From: Alloalcanivorax dieselolei B5
GTDB lineage: Bacteria; Pseudomonadota; Gammaproteobacteria; Pseudomonadales; Alcanivoracaceae
Direction: 5' to 3'
Length of the DNA stretch: 64,000 bases
Assembly: GCF_000300005.1 (NCBI RefSeq)
Contig: NC_018691.1
Location: forward strand, 2,108,001 to 2,172,000
Shown in pieces: positions 1-11,265 of this stretch (within the stretch, counting starts at the first letter, position 1; every line of letters starts with the position of its first letter). Both the position numbers and the translations under genes were made by a program. The notes below the pieces were generated by a model, which was given only the letters and a program-made list of their open reading frames with translations, was not told where the DNA came from and searched no databases.

Positions 1-303
1 GGCCAGGAATGCGTGCTGGAAGAGGATTCCGTGGCGGCCCGGTGCTACGGCCGTTCTCATATCGTTGAACGTCACCGGCACCGCTACGAGGTCAACAATA
101 ACTATCTGCCGCAATTGGAAGGCGCCGGTCTGCGCATTGCCGGCCGCTCCCACGACGGCGAACTGGTGGAAGTGATCGAAGTGCCGGACCACCCGTGGTT
201 CGTGGCCTGCCAGTTCCACCCGGAATTCACCTCCACGCCCCGCGACGGCCATGGTCTGTTCAAGGGATACGTGGAAGCGGCGCTGGCCCACAAGGAGAGT
301 TAA
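1..303 (+). CDS. pyrG: CTP synthase, C-terminal end (partial)
   Basis: The window opens inside this gene; the last 100 codons are present in frame 1. CTP synthase makes CTP from UTP with glutamine-derived ammonia. What is visible is the end of the class I glutamine amidotransferase domain: the [10 protein letters not shown] stretch typical of CTP synthases, and CQFHPEFTS, which holds the His and Glu of the Cys-His-Glu triad (the Cys lies upstream of the window). kdsA begins 3 bp after the stop, and pyrG-kdsA-eno is the standard gammaproteobacterial order, which supports the call. Confidence 0.95.
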   Translation, partial: GQECVLEEDSVAARCYGRSHIVERHRHRYEVNNNYLPQLEGAGLRIAGRSHDGELVEVIEVPDHPWFVACQFHPEFTSTPRDGHGLFKGYVEAALAHKES

Positions 304-2471
<2,168 letters not shown>

Positions 2472-2477
2472 GGAGCG

Positions 2478-2500
2478 ACGGGCGGCCAGCGGCCGCCCGT
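2478..2500 (+). other. Strong GC hairpin between eno and ftsB
   Basis: A perfect 10-bp inverted repeat, arms 2478-2487 and 2491-2500, with a 3-nt AGC loop. It sits 7 nt after the eno stop and 15 nt before the ftsB start. No T run follows, so it is not a standard intrinsic terminator. It may instead stabilise eno mRNA or lower read-through into the weakly expressed division gene (inference). Confidence 0.6.
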
Positions 2501-2514
2501 GATGAGGATTGCCC

Positions 2515-2829
2515 ATGAAACTGTCCCCGGCCCGCCAGGTCATGCTCGCCGTTCTGGCTTTGCTGCTGGTGGTACTGCAGGTGCGCCTGTGGTTCGGGGA
2601 GGGCAGCCTGCGCCATGTGGCGACCCTGAAAAAGGAGGTTCAGGCGCTCTCCGAACAAAACCACACGCTCAGTGAACGGAACCGCCTGATGGCGGCGGAC
2701 GTACGTGATCTCAAGGAAGGCAGCGATGCGGTGGAGGAGCTGGCGCGCAAGGATCTGGGCATGATCCGTGACGGCGAGACCTTCTTCCTGATCCTGGAAC
2801 CGGACACACCCCGTGACGACAAGCGTTAA
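2515..2829 (+). CDS. ftsB: Cell division protein FtsB
   Basis: Small bitopic divisome protein that joins FtsL and FtsQ in the periplasm at the septum. The 104-aa product has a short cytoplasmic N-terminus, one membrane segment at about residues 8-26 (a VMLAVLALLLVVLQV-like run), then a heptad-rich coiled coil at about 35-75. The conserved GM(I)RDGETF-type region is seen as LGMIRDGETFF near residue 82. The ATG at 2515 follows an AGGA at about 2504; a TTG 6 bp upstream is less likely. Its 3' end overlaps ispD by 17 nt, the usual ftsB-ispD arrangement. Confidence 0.92.
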   Translation: MKLSPARQVMLAVLALLLVVLQVRLWFGEGSLRHVATLKKEVQALSEQNHTLSERNRLMAADVRDLKEGSDAVEELARKDLGMIRDGETFFLILEPDTPRDDKR

Positions 2830-3547
2830 GCCTTTCCCTTTGTACGCGGTGGTGCCCGCCGCCGGTGTCGGCGCGCGTATGGGCGCCAGCCTGCCCAAAC
2901 AATATCTGACGCTGGAAGGCCGCACCCTGGCGGAACATACCTTGCAACGGTTGCTGGCGTTCGCGCCCTTGTCCTGTGTGGTGGTGGCGGTGGCTGAGGG
3001 TGACCCCTGGTGGCCGCGATTGTCGCTTAATGGATTGTCGCTCCAGGACCACCCGCGTATCCACACCGTCACCGGCGGCGCCAGTCGCGCCGAGTCAGTG
3101 CGGGCCGGCCTCCAGGCGGTGCTGGAACAGGCCCCGGACGCCTGGGCGTTGGTACATGACATGGCCCGCCCTCTGGTACGCCTGTCGGATATCCAGAAGC
3201 TGATCGACGGCGTCGGAGAGCAGGGCGGAATCCTGGCCTGCCCGGTGGTGGATACCATCAAGCGGGCGGATCCTGGCCAATGCATCGACGCCACCGTGGA
3301 CCGCAGCCTGATCTGGCGGGCCCTGACCCCGCAATTGTTCCCTGCCGCGGCCCTCGCCGAGGCGCTGGCGGCGCCGGATGACGCCATCACCGACGAAGCG
3401 TCGGCCATGGAAGCGCGTGGCTGGCGGCCGAGGCTGGTGGCCGGAAACGCCGACAACATCAAGATCACGGTACCGGAAGACCTGCCGCTGGCACGCTTTT
3501 ATCTGCGCCGCCAGGGACTGGACTCCGGCCAGGAGGAGTCATCATGA
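2813..3547 (+). CDS. ispD: 2-C-methyl-D-erythritol 4-phosphate cytidylyltransferase
   Basis: Third step of the MEP isoprenoid pathway: transfers CMP from CTP to methylerythritol phosphate. The 244-aa protein begins with the nucleotide-binding loop [20 protein letters not shown], then has [25 protein letters not shown] and [14 protein letters not shown]. The start is a GTG inside the end of ftsB (17-nt overlap). The 3' end overlaps the ispF start by 4 nt (ATGA). Coupled translation of ftsB-ispD-ispF is likely. Confidence 0.95.
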   Translation: MTTSVKPFPLYAVVPAAGVGARMGASLPKQYLTLEGRTLAEHTLQRLLAFAPLSCVVVAVAEGDPWWPRLSLNGLSLQDHPRIHTVTGGASRAESVRAGLQAVLEQAPDAWALVHDMARPLVRLSDIQKLIDGVGEQGGILACPVVDTIKRADPGQCIDATVDRSLIWRALTPQLFPAAALAEALAAPDDAITDEASAMEARGWRPRLVAGNADNIKITVPEDLPLARFYLRRQGLDSGQEESS

Positions 3548-4026
3548 GCCTGCGTATTGGTCAGGGTTTCGACGTTCACGCCTTCAGTGATGACGGCGAT
3601 CACGTTGTCCTCGGCGGTATCCGCATTCCCCATGAGCGTGGCCTGAAAGCTCACTCCGACGGCGACGTGGCGCTGCACGCGCTCAGTGATGCGCTGCTCG
3701 GCGCCCTGGCGCTGGGTGACATCGGCCATTATTTTCCGGACACCGATCCGCGCTGGAAAGGCGCTGACTCCGCCGTCTTGCTGAAAGCGGTGCTCAAGGA
3801 TGTCACCGGTCGAGGCTGGCGGCCGCTGAATCTGGATCTGACCATCATCTGCCAGCAGCCGAAGATCGCTCCCCATGTGCAGGCCATGCGTGAACGTATC
3901 GCCGACCTGATGGGGCTGGCGCTGGACGCGGTGTCGGTGAAAGCCACCACCACGGAACGGCTGGGCTTCACCGGGCGGGGCGAAGGTATCGCGGTGCAGT
4001 CGGTGGTGTTGCTTGAACGAGACTGA
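3544..4026 (+). CDS. ispF: 2-C-methyl-D-erythritol 2,4-cyclodiphosphate synthase
   Basis: Cyclises CDP-methylerythritol 2-phosphate, releasing CMP, in the MEP pathway; the enzyme is a metal-dependent homotrimer. The 160-aa length is normal. The metal ligands are visible in GQGFDVHAF (Asp and His) and in LKAHSDGD (His). [28 protein letters not shown] and the C-terminal hydrophobic strand match the family. It overlaps ispD by 4 nt and truD by 14 nt. Confidence 0.96.
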   Translation: MSLRIGQGFDVHAFSDDGDHVVLGGIRIPHERGLKAHSDGDVALHALSDALLGALALGDIGHYFPDTDPRWKGADSAVLLKAVLKDVTGRGWRPLNLDLTIICQQPKIAPHVQAMRERIADLMGLALDAVSVKATTTERLGFTGRGEGIAVQSVVLLERD

Positions 4027-5095
4027 GTTGAATGGCGCCGTTTTGAACAACGGCGGCGCCCCGGCGCGGCCGCCGGCCCATGGCGCGCCGCTGGGGCGCG
4101 CCCTGATGCGGGAGCAGTTCGCTGACTTTCGCGTCGACGAGGTCATGACAGTGACGCCGGAAGGAGAGGGCGAGCACCTCTGGCTGGAGATCGAGAAAAC
4201 CGATTGGAACACCGAGGACGTGGCGTTGTGGCTGGCCCAGCAGGCCGGCATTCATCGTCTCTCGGTGGGCTACAGCGGGCTTAAGGACCGCCGCGCCATC
4301 ACCCGCCAGTGGTTCAGTCTCCATCTGCCCGGCAAACCGGACCCTGACCTGGACTGTCCGCCGGGGGTGCGGCTGTTGCAGGCTCGCCGCCACCGGCGCA
4401 AGTTGAATCGCGGTACCCATCGCGCCAATGCTTTCCAACTGCGCCTGCGTCAGGTCCAGGCGGATCCGGCGGCGCTGGCGGAGCGTCTGGCGTTGATCGC
4501 CCGCCTGGGCGTACCCAACTATTTCGGCGAGCAGCGCTTTGGCCGGGACGACAGTAACTGGCAGCGCGGACTGATCTGGCTGAGCGGAGAGGGCGAGGCG
4601 CCTCGCAAACGCACCTTGCGCGGCCTGTGGCTGTCGGCGGTGCGCTCGGGTCTGTTCAACGCGGTATTGGCGGAGCGGGTGCGCGGCGGCTGTTGGGACC
4701 GGCTGCTGGACGGCGACCTTTTGCAACCGGACGGCAGCCGTGGATTATTCGCCGCCGCCGATGAACCGGACGCCGAAACCCGCTTGAGTGCCGGAGAAGT
4801 TCATCCCACCGGGCCTTTGCCCGGCGCCGGGGGCATGGCATCATCGGGCGCTTGCCAAATATTGGAACAGACCGTGCTGGCCCCCTGGGTCGCGGTCATC
4901 GAGGGATTGGCGGGGCAGGGTGTCGACGCGGCCCGCCGCGCCACCCGCCTGCCGGTGTCCGGCCTCGACTGGGACAGCAGGGACGATACCCTGTATTTAT
5001 CTTTCCGCTTGCCGGCCGGGGCCTTCGCCACCACCGTGCTGGCGGAGTTGCTGGAGACTCGCGGGCCGGAACGGCGCTCGCGGGAAAGGCTTTGA
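4013..5095 (+). CDS. truD: tRNA pseudouridine(13) synthase TruD
   Basis: Makes pseudouridine 13 in tRNA(Glu)-type tRNAs. The 360-aa product carries the TruD signature [15 protein letters not shown], in which the Asp is the catalytic residue, plus [27 protein letters not shown] and LPGSGE-like LPGAGGM. The assigned start is a TTG within ispF (14-nt overlap). The first 30 residues are Gly/Ala/Pro rich and not conserved, so a slightly later start is possible. In many relatives surE follows; here only 66 nt separate the stop from the preferred pcm start. Confidence 0.92.
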   Translation: MNETELNGAVLNNGGAPARPPAHGAPLGRALMREQFADFRVDEVMTVTPEGEGEHLWLEIEKTDWNTEDVALWLAQQAGIHRLSVGYSGLKDRRAITRQWFSLHLPGKPDPDLDCPPGVRLLQARRHRRKLNRGTHRANAFQLRLRQVQADPAALAERLALIARLGVPNYFGEQRFGRDDSNWQRGLIWLSGEGEAPRKRTLRGLWLSAVRSGLFNAVLAERVRGGCWDRLLDGDLLQPDGSRGLFAAADEPDAETRLSAGEVHPTGPLPGAGGMASSGACQILEQTVLAPWVAVIEGLAGQGVDAARRATRLPVSGLDWDSRDDTLYLSFRLPAGAFATTVLAELLETRGPERRSRERL

Positions 5096-5161
5096 TATCA
5101 GGGGGGCGTCTGGCCCCATTGGGATTTTAGCAACATGACAGACCGACGAAGTGGGATTGGC

Positions 5162-5794
5162 ATGACGTCCGCGCGTACCCGGGAACGGCTGATCAGCCGG
5201 CTAAGGGAATCGGGGATCACCGATGAACGGGTACTGGAAGCCATTCGCGCCACGCCACGGCATTTGTTCGTGGACGAGGCGCTGTCCCATCAGGCCTATG
5301 ACGATACCGCCCTGCCGATCGGCCACGGGCAGACCATTTCCCAGCCCTGGGTGGTGGCGCGCATGACCGAGCTGCTGATCGAGCAGGCGATTCCGGAGAA
5401 GGTGCTGGAGGTGGGAACCGGCTGCGGTTACCAGACCGCGGTACTGGCCGCTTTCGCCCGTCAGGTCTGTTCGGTGGAGCGGATCCGCCCTTTGCAGGAT
5501 GCCGCCCGGCTGCGGCTGCGTGAGCTGGGACTGGCCAACCGGGTGCAGCTGCGCCATGCCGACGGCGGCTTCGGCTGGTCCTCGGCGGCCCCGTTCGATG
5601 GCATCCTGGTGACCTGCGCCCGTCCGGACATCCCCGAGGAACTGCTTGCCCAACTGGCCGAGGGAGGCCGTCTGGTGATGCCGGTGGGGGATCGCCAACA
5701 ACGGCTGACCGTGGTGGATCGGCATGGCAACGAACTGGTGTCGCGGGCGCTGGACCCGGTGCGCTTCGTGCCCTTTCAGAGAGGCGTGCAATGA
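5162..5794 (+). CDS. pcm: Protein-L-isoaspartate O-methyltransferase
   Basis: Methylates isoaspartyl residues in damaged proteins using SAM, starting their repair. The chosen ATG at 5162 gives MTSARTRERLI, matching the Pseudomonas start, and a 210-aa protein of family length; an upstream ATG at 5135 would add nine non-conserved residues. Motifs: TPRHLFVDEAL, GHGQTISQP, the SAM loop VLEVGTGCGYQTAVLA, and post-I SVERI. The stop overlaps the next start as ATGA. surE, normally just upstream, is missing. Confidence 0.94.
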   Translation: MTSARTRERLISRLRESGITDERVLEAIRATPRHLFVDEALSHQAYDDTALPIGHGQTISQPWVVARMTELLIEQAIPEKVLEVGTGCGYQTAVLAAFARQVCSVERIRPLQDAARLRLRELGLANRVQLRHADGGFGWSSAAPFDGILVTCARPDIPEELLAQLAEGGRLVMPVGDRQQRLTVVDRHGNELVSRALDPVRFVPFQRGVQ

Positions 5795-6714
5795 CCGCTT
5801 TGTTTCGGCCCGGCGTCTACTGCCGGGGCATCGCCATGGGCGCGGCCGACGTGGTGCCCGGGGTTTCCGGTGGCACCCTGGCGCTGATCACCGGCATCTA
5901 TGAGGAACTGATCGCCACTCTGGGCGGGGTTCGCCCCGGTCTGATCACGATCTGGCGACGGCAGGGATTTGCCGCGTTCTGGCGTGCCGGCAACTTCACT
6001 TTCCTGATTTCTCTGTTGGCGGGCATCCTCACCAGCATCGCCTTGCTGGCGCGCTTGATTACCTGGTTTCTGGAACACCATCCGGTACCGGTGTGGGCGT
6101 TCTTTTCCGGTTTGATTGCCGCCAGCATCCCGATGATTCTCAAGCCGCTGGTACGAAGAGGCCCTTCCCAATGGGCTACCTTTCTGGCCGGCACTCTGGC
6201 GGCGGTGGCGATTTCGCTGGCGCCGGGACTGCAGGGGGCCGGTGCCGGCCCGCTGGTGTTTTTTCTGGGTGGCGCCGTGGCTATCTGCGCGATGATTCTG
6301 CCGGGCATTTCCGGCAGTTTTATCCTTCTTTTACTCGGGCTTTATGAGCCGGTTCTGCAGGCGGTGCGTGACGGCCAGTGGTCATTGCTGGCTGCTTTCG
6401 CGGGCGGCTGCGCGGTGGGGCTGTTGAGCTTCGTGCATTTGCTGAAGTGGCTGTTGAGTCGTTACCACGACACAGTAATGGCGCTGCTTGGCGGCTTCAT
6501 GGCCGGTTCGCTGGTCAAACTCTGGCCCTGGCGCATCGGTGACGAAAGTGGCCTCGGAGAGCATTGGCTGACGCCGCATCAATACGCTCAGGCCACCGGC
6601 GAAGGGACGCAAATTCTCATCGCCGTGCTTGCCGCTTTATTGGGAATGGCTGTGGTCTGGCTACTTTCCCTGGCCGCACCTGTGCATAATGTCGCCAAGG
6701 AGACGACCGACTAA
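5791..6714 (+). CDS. DUF368 family membrane protein
   Basis: 307-aa polytopic inner-membrane protein of the DUF368 family. The N-terminal GAADVVPGVSGGT motif and the internal repeat of it, MILPGISGSFILLLLGLY near residue 168, are the family hallmarks. About eight hydrophobic segments are visible. Some DUF368 members have been linked to recycling or flipping of undecaprenyl phosphate (PopT group); assigning that here is inference. It is translationally coupled to pcm (ATGA overlap), and its 3' end overlaps the start of the nlpD-like gene. Confidence 0.8.
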   Translation: MTALFRPGVYCRGIAMGAADVVPGVSGGTLALITGIYEELIATLGGVRPGLITIWRRQGFAAFWRAGNFTFLISLLAGILTSIALLARLITWFLEHHPVPVWAFFSGLIAASIPMILKPLVRRGPSQWATFLAGTLAAVAISLAPGLQGAGAGPLVFFLGGAVAICAMILPGISGSFILLLLGLYEPVLQAVRDGQWSLLAAFAGGCAVGLLSFVHLLKWLLSRYHDTVMALLGGFMAGSLVKLWPWRIGDESGLGEHWLTPHQYAQATGEGTQILIAVLAALLGMAVVWLLSLAAPVHNVAKETTD

Positions 6715-7480
6715 AGGCTTCTACTTGCGCGTTCTGGTCTGGATAACTTTGACACTGTGGCTGGGCGGGTGTGCGGTAAGCAATCCGCCGCCGGTGGTTG
6801 ACCTGTACGGCAAGTCATCCCGCTCCCAGCCGGTGACTTCCGGCAGCCATAAGGTGGCTCGCGGCGAGACCTTGTATTCGATTGCCTGGCGCTACGGCTG
6901 GGACTACAAGTCGCTGGCGCGCGCCAATGGCATCAAAGCGCCTTACACCATCTATCCCGGACAGGTGATCCGTTTCTCCTCCCGCGCCGCGGCAGTACCG
7001 AAAACCCGTCCACGCAGTACCGCCTCAAGCAGCAAACCGACGGCGAAGCCGGCCGTCAAGCCGGTCGCCAAACCGGCCCCTCCAGCGACCCCGAAAGTAG
7101 TCAGCAACGTGCGTTGGCGCTGGCCGGCGGATGGAGAGCTGGTGCAGCGCTTTTCCTTCGCCGGCAGCGGCCCTCGCGGTATCGCCATCGCCGGGCGTCG
7201 CGGTGCGTCGGTAGTGGCCGCGGCGGACGGGGCGGTGGTGTATAAAGGGGTGGGGCTGACTGGTTACGGCAAGTTGCTGATCATCAAACATAATGATCGC
7301 TGGCTGAGCGCCTATGCTCACAACGATAACTTACTGGTGAAGGAGGGGGAGCAGGTGAAGTCCGGTCAGAAGATCGCCACCATGGGGTCCAGTGGCACCT
7401 TTCGCACCCAATTGCATTTCGAGATTCGCCGGGATGGACAGCCGGTGGACCCGCTTCCTCTGTTACCGAAGAAATCATGA
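6689..7480 (+). CDS. nlpD: NlpD-like LysM/LytM lipoprotein, degenerate peptidase
   Basis: Predicted outer-membrane lipoprotein that activates the amidase AmiC at the septum. From ATG 6689 the 263-aa product has a basic N-terminus, a hydrophobic stretch and a lipobox ending LGGC near residue 26. A LysM domain covers about residues 53-95 (HKVARGETLYSIAWRYG ... YPGQVIRF). A Lys/Pro/Ala linker leads to a C-terminal LytM/M23 domain at about 145-258. The M23 zinc ligands are degraded: the HxH motif reads QLHFEIR and the first His/Asp pair is not seen, as in E. coli NlpD, so it should be non-enzymatic. In many relatives rpoS follows; here a metal exporter does. Confidence 0.88.
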   Translation: MSPRRRPTKGFYLRVLVWITLTLWLGGCAVSNPPPVVDLYGKSSRSQPVTSGSHKVARGETLYSIAWRYGWDYKSLARANGIKAPYTIYPGQVIRFSSRAAAVPKTRPRSTASSSKPTAKPAVKPVAKPAPPATPKVVSNVRWRWPADGELVQRFSFAGSGPRGIAIAGRRGASVVAAADGAVVYKGVGLTGYGKLLIIKHNDRWLSAYAHNDNLLVKEGEQVKSGQKIATMGSSGTFRTQLHFEIRRDGQPVDPLPLLPKKS

Positions 7481-8391
7481 CCGATCATTCCCGCGCGTCC
7501 CATCGTTTATTGCTTCTTGCCGCCTCGGCTTCGGTGGCGGTGGCCATGGTGCTGATCGTGGTCAAGGCGCTGGCCTGGAGCGCCACCGGCTCGGTCAGCC
7601 TGCTGGCCTCGCTGGTGGATTCAGCGATGGACTCGCTGGCCTCGCTGGTCAACTTCGCCGCCATTCGCTATTCGCTGGTACCGCCGGATAAGGAACACCG
7701 CTTCGGACACGGCAAGGCGGAGGCGCTGGCCGGGCTGGGCCAGGCGGTACTGGTGGCGGGCTCGGCGGTGTTTCTGGGGCGGGAAGCGATCCTCAAAATG
7801 CTGGATCCACAACCGCTGGAAGCCACTGGTCTGGGTATCGGCGTGATGGTGTTTTCCATTGTCCTGACCGGCGCCCTGGTGATTTTTCAACGCTACGTGA
7901 TCCGTCGCACCGGCTCCACCGCGATCCAGGCGGACAGCCTGCATTACTTCTCCGATCTGGCGGTGAACCTGGGCATTATCGCCACGCTGGTGATCGCCTG
8001 GTTCGGCTTCCCTGAGGCGGATGGCATCGTGGCGATGCTGATCGCGGTGTTCGTGCTGCGTTCCGCCTGGCAGATCGGCTGGGAGGCCAGTCAGCTGCTG
8101 CTGGACCGGGAGGTGGAAGGGGATACCCGAGATCGTATTGGCGCCATCGTCGGAGCCCATACCGAGGCGCTGGGATTCCATGATCTGCGCACTCGTCTTT
8201 CAGGGCGGACGCTGTTTATTCAATTGCATGTGGACATGGACCAAACCATGTCATTGCTCGATGCTCATGCCCTCGGCGAGCGCATTCGTCTGGACATCCG
8301 CAAGGCGTTTCCCAACGCCGAGGTGATCATTCACCAGGACCCGGTGCCGGGAGCGCCCCGGGTGCCGGTGGATGAACGTCAGGACGTCTGA
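7477..8391 (+). CDS. fieF: FieF-type cation diffusion facilitator
   Basis: Proton-driven exporter of divalent metals (Zn, Fe or Cd in FieF relatives) in the inner membrane. The 304-aa protein has six hydrophobic segments. The intramembrane metal site is visible as DSAMD in segment 2 (DxxxD) and HYFSD in segment 5 (HxxxD). HRFGHGKAEALAGLGQA follows segment 2, and the cytoplasmic C-terminal domain contains FHDLRTRLSG and a histidine-bearing QLHVDMD. Its ATG overlaps the nlpD stop by 4 nt. It occupies the position where rpoS is usually found. Confidence 0.88.
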   Translation: MTDHSRASHRLLLLAASASVAVAMVLIVVKALAWSATGSVSLLASLVDSAMDSLASLVNFAAIRYSLVPPDKEHRFGHGKAEALAGLGQAVLVAGSAVFLGREAILKMLDPQPLEATGLGIGVMVFSIVLTGALVIFQRYVIRRTGSTAIQADSLHYFSDLAVNLGIIATLVIAWFGFPEADGIVAMLIAVFVLRSAWQIGWEASQLLLDREVEGDTRDRIGAIVGAHTEALGFHDLRTRLSGRTLFIQLHVDMDQTMSLLDAHALGERIRLDIRKAFPNAEVIIHQDPVPGAPRVPVDERQDV

Positions 8392-8445
8392 CGCCAGGAA
8401 AGGCTTATCGCGGTTCAGGGAAAACCGGGGGGGTCCAGCAGGGAC

Positions 8446-8555
8446 AGCGGAGCCACGTTAGGCCTTTGCGGAAACGCCGTGAATACGTCCGTGTAGGCTC
8501 CCGGTCGAACGTCCGTGTTCGACAGGGTCCCGCAAAGGCCTAACGCGGCTCCGCT
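8446..8555. repeat. Palindromic repeat, family A, copy 1 (long form)
   Basis: Inverted repeat with 26-bp arms 8446-8471 and 8530-8555 (one mismatch). Each arm contains the core GCCTTTGCGG/CCGCAAAGGC next to GGAGCC/GGCTCC. The spacer holds a second small palindrome, GTCGAAC/GTTCGAC. The right arm and its flank (TCGAGGTAA...CGGC..AGCGCA) match the copy at 24304-24375. It lies between the convergent fieF and RND-exporter genes and could act as a bidirectional terminator. No ORF or transposase is associated. Confidence 0.8.
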
Positions 8556-8583
8556 TCGAGGTAACCGGCGAGCGCAGGAGCCC

Positions 8584-11232
8584 TCACACCCTCAACTTCG
8601 GTTTCACACTGATCAGCAAGGCCGGCAACAATGTCAGGTTGCTGAGCAACGCCACCAGCATGGCCAGGCCGGTGAGCAGCCCGAAATAGACGGTGGGATT
8701 GAAGTTGGAAATCGCCAGGATCGAGAAGCCGGCGATGATCACCAGAGAGGTGTAGTACATCGCCTTGCCGATGGAGCCGTGGCAGCGGTACATGGTGGCC
8801 ACATAATCGTTGTCTTTCGGCAATTCCTCATGGAAGCGGTGTATGTAGTGGATGGTGTCGTCCACGGCGATGCCGATGGTGATCGCGGTAATGGTGATGG
8901 TCATCAAATCCAGCGGCAGACCGATCCAGCCCATCAAACCCAGTACCAGCGCCGCGCTGACCAGGCTCGGCACCATGCTGATCAATGCCACCGGCAACGA
9001 GCGGAACAGGATCAGCAACATCACCATGATCGCCACGAACACATAGCCGAGGGTCTTGATCTGGGAATCGAACAGACTCTGCAGCATGTTGTTATAGAGC
9101 ACCATGGCACCGGTGAGATGCACCTGCTCGGGCTGCAGGTCGAACTTCTCCAGCAGATCGCCGCGAATCTTCTTGAGCAGGTCATCGCGATTGAGATTCT
9201 TGTCTGAATCGATCACCCGCACACTGATGCGTACCTGGCGGCCGTCCTCGGACATGTATGGATTCACCAGCTGTGAACGCAGATCGTCGGGAATGAAGCT
9301 CGCCAGCAGCATCAACTGCATGTAACTGAGAGGGCCGCCATTGAGCTTTTCCGCTACCTGGTAAGTGGTGGCGATGGACAGCACCTTGCCGGTTTCCGGC
9401 AGGGACTTGAGATATTCCTCGATCTCGATCAACTGGCCCAGCCGGTGGGGGGTGTACCAGTAAGCGTCGCGCAGACGGCGTTCACCGGCGGAAGCCTGTT
9501 TGAACGGATCGCCGCCATCGTCGGCACCGAAGGGGTCGGCACTGAACGAGTCGGTACTGTCGGCGGCGAAAGGATCGCCCGCCTGATCCGTGCCGTCCGT
9601 GCCAAAGCCGTCGTCACCGGCGCTGAAAGGATCTTCGTCCGTCGCGCCAAAACCATCGTCGGACGCCGGCTCGGACGTGGCGGTGTGGTGGTCTTGTGTT
9701 TTGGGTTCCGGCCTCGGCGGCGCATCAATAATGATATCCAGCGGTGTGGTACCACCCAGTTTGCGGTCGATCTGCAGCATGCCCTGGTGGATTTCCGTGT
9801 CCTTCTGGAAGTAATCAATAAAGCGGTTTTCCACCGTCAGACGGCTCATCCCCCACACCGCCAGGGCGATGATCACCAGCGCTGCCAGCAGCAGTGGCAG
9901 CCGGCTTTTTTCGGTGATGGTGGCGAAGCCCAGTGTCAACTTGCGGGTCAGGTCGCTACCGCCGGGGGCAGTGCCGGGCTGCAATGGCAACAGCAGGGCC
10001 GGGAAGGCCAGGAAACACACCACCAGCGCCACCGCCAGACCAATGGTCATCATCCAGCCGAAGTCGATGACCGGGCGGATGTCGCTGATCACCAGGGACG
10101 AGAAACCGACCATGGTGGTCAGGATCATGTACACACAGGGCCGCATCATATGGGCGGCGGTTTCCCGTACCAGCCAGGCCTGGGTGGCCGAGGGGTTTTC
10201 TTCGTGCAGTTCCCGGTATCGCACGGTCAGGTGAATGGCGATGGACATGGTGATGATCAGCAACAACGAGATGTAGTTGCTGCTGATCACGGTGACCTTC
10301 CAGTCCATGAAGCCGAGCCAGCCGGTGACGATCAACACGGTGAGTCCGCAGCAGACCAGTGGCACCACCACCCAGCGGGGGCGGCGGAAAATCAGAAACA
10401 GGGCCAGGATCAGAAATACCAGAACGCCGATGCCGAAGATCTCCAGATCGGCGCGAATGAAGCTGACCATGTCACTGGCGATCATCGGCACACCGCCAAG
10501 GAACAGTCCCGCCTGATCGCGATACTGGTCCATGATGCCGCGCACCTGCTCGATACGCTGGGTACTTTCCGCCTGCAGCTGGCTGCTGTAGTCGCTGAAT
10601 TCCCGGGAGACCCTGTCCAGCCGCTCTTCTTCTTCGGCGCTGAGCGTGTCTTCGCGTCGCTTCTTGCGCAGTTCCGTACGTTGTGCCAGCAGGTCGCGGT
10701 AATGCTGATCGTCTTCCAGCGTCAGCAGCAGCGCGGTGGTGTTGCCGTCCCGGCTGACAAGCAGGTCCTGATAGAGAGGGTTTTCCTCGGTGAATTCCTT
10801 CTTCGCCAGGGCCAGGTCGGTGTCCGCTTCAAGCAGGGTACGGTAGCCGCTGGCCAGATCGGTGAATTCCACCTGCGGGCTGAACAGCAGCGGCACATCC
10901 AGCATGCTGTAAACCGAGGCCACCCGATCCACTTTCTTCAGACTGTCCTGCAGTCGTGACAGGTGTTCCAGGGTATCGCGCTGGAACAGAGGGCGATCCT
11001 TGGGGGTGTAGGTGACCACCAGGAAATCGCTACCGCCATAGCGCTTGGCGATACCACGGTAGTACTGCAACGCCTGGTCGTTCTCCAGCACCAGAGAATC
11101 CGCCGAGGCGTCCAGTTTGAAGTGTCGTGCCTGCCAGGCGGCGGTGGCGCTCACTAAAGCCACGATCAGCAGCCAGAACAGTGGATGGCGCAGCACCACC
11201 CGGCAATAGCTCAAGAACAGTCGATGGGTCAT
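8584..11232 (-). CDS. RND/MMPL-family exporter with acidic DPF-repeat insert
   Basis: 882-aa RND-superfamily permease of the MMPL/Patched-like type, expected to export lipids or other hydrophobic molecules; the substrate is unknown. Segment 1 is near residue 17, followed by a periplasmic loop, a five-helix block at about 250-420, a second loop, and a final block at about 710-870. The Asp pairs of the family are seen in AVDDTIHY. An unusual insert at about residues 515-577 is rich in Asp, Gly and Phe, with DPF four times and DDGFG twice. The start has GAGAGG just upstream. It is 33 bp downstream of the SRPBCC gene on the same strand, so the two probably form an operon. Confidence 0.82.
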   Translation of the reverse strand: MTHRLFLSYCRVVLRHPLFWLLIVALVSATAAWQARHFKLDASADSLVLENDQALQYYRGIAKRYGGSDFLVVTYTPKDRPLFQRDTLEHLSRLQDSLKKVDRVASVYSMLDVPLLFSPQVEFTDLASGYRTLLEADTDLALAKKEFTEENPLYQDLLVSRDGNTTALLLTLEDDQHYRDLLAQRTELRKKRREDTLSAEEEERLDRVSREFSDYSSQLQAESTQRIEQVRGIMDQYRDQAGLFLGGVPMIASDMVSFIRADLEIFGIGVLVFLILALFLIFRRPRWVVVPLVCCGLTVLIVTGWLGFMDWKVTVISSNYISLLLIITMSIAIHLTVRYRELHEENPSATQAWLVRETAAHMMRPCVYMILTTMVGFSSLVISDIRPVIDFGWMMTIGLAVALVVCFLAFPALLLPLQPGTAPGGSDLTRKLTLGFATITEKSRLPLLLAALVIIALAVWGMSRLTVENRFIDYFQKDTEIHQGMLQIDRKLGGTTPLDIIIDAPPRPEPKTQDHHTATSEPASDDGFGATDEDPFSAGDDGFGTDGTDQAGDPFAADSTDSFSADPFGADDGGDPFKQASAGERRLRDAYWYTPHRLGQLIEIEEYLKSLPETGKVLSIATTYQVAEKLNGGPLSYMQLMLLASFIPDDLRSQLVNPYMSEDGRQVRISVRVIDSDKNLNRDDLLKKIRGDLLEKFDLQPEQVHLTGAMVLYNNMLQSLFDSQIKTLGYVFVAIMVMLLILFRSLPVALISMVPSLVSAALVLGLMGWIGLPLDLMTITITAITIGIAVDDTIHYIHRFHEELPKDNDYVATMYRCHGSIGKAMYYTSLVIIAGFSILAISNFNPTVYFGLLTGLAMLVALLSNLTLLPALLISVKPKLRV

Positions 11233-11265
11233 GGAACCTCTCGGACCGGTTATTATTAACAGGCT

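Noticed and set aside
9445-10959. 504-codon ORF on the + strand inside the RND exporter
   Set aside because: Antisense shadow of the exporter; low-complexity Gln/His/Arg protein with no motif or start signal.
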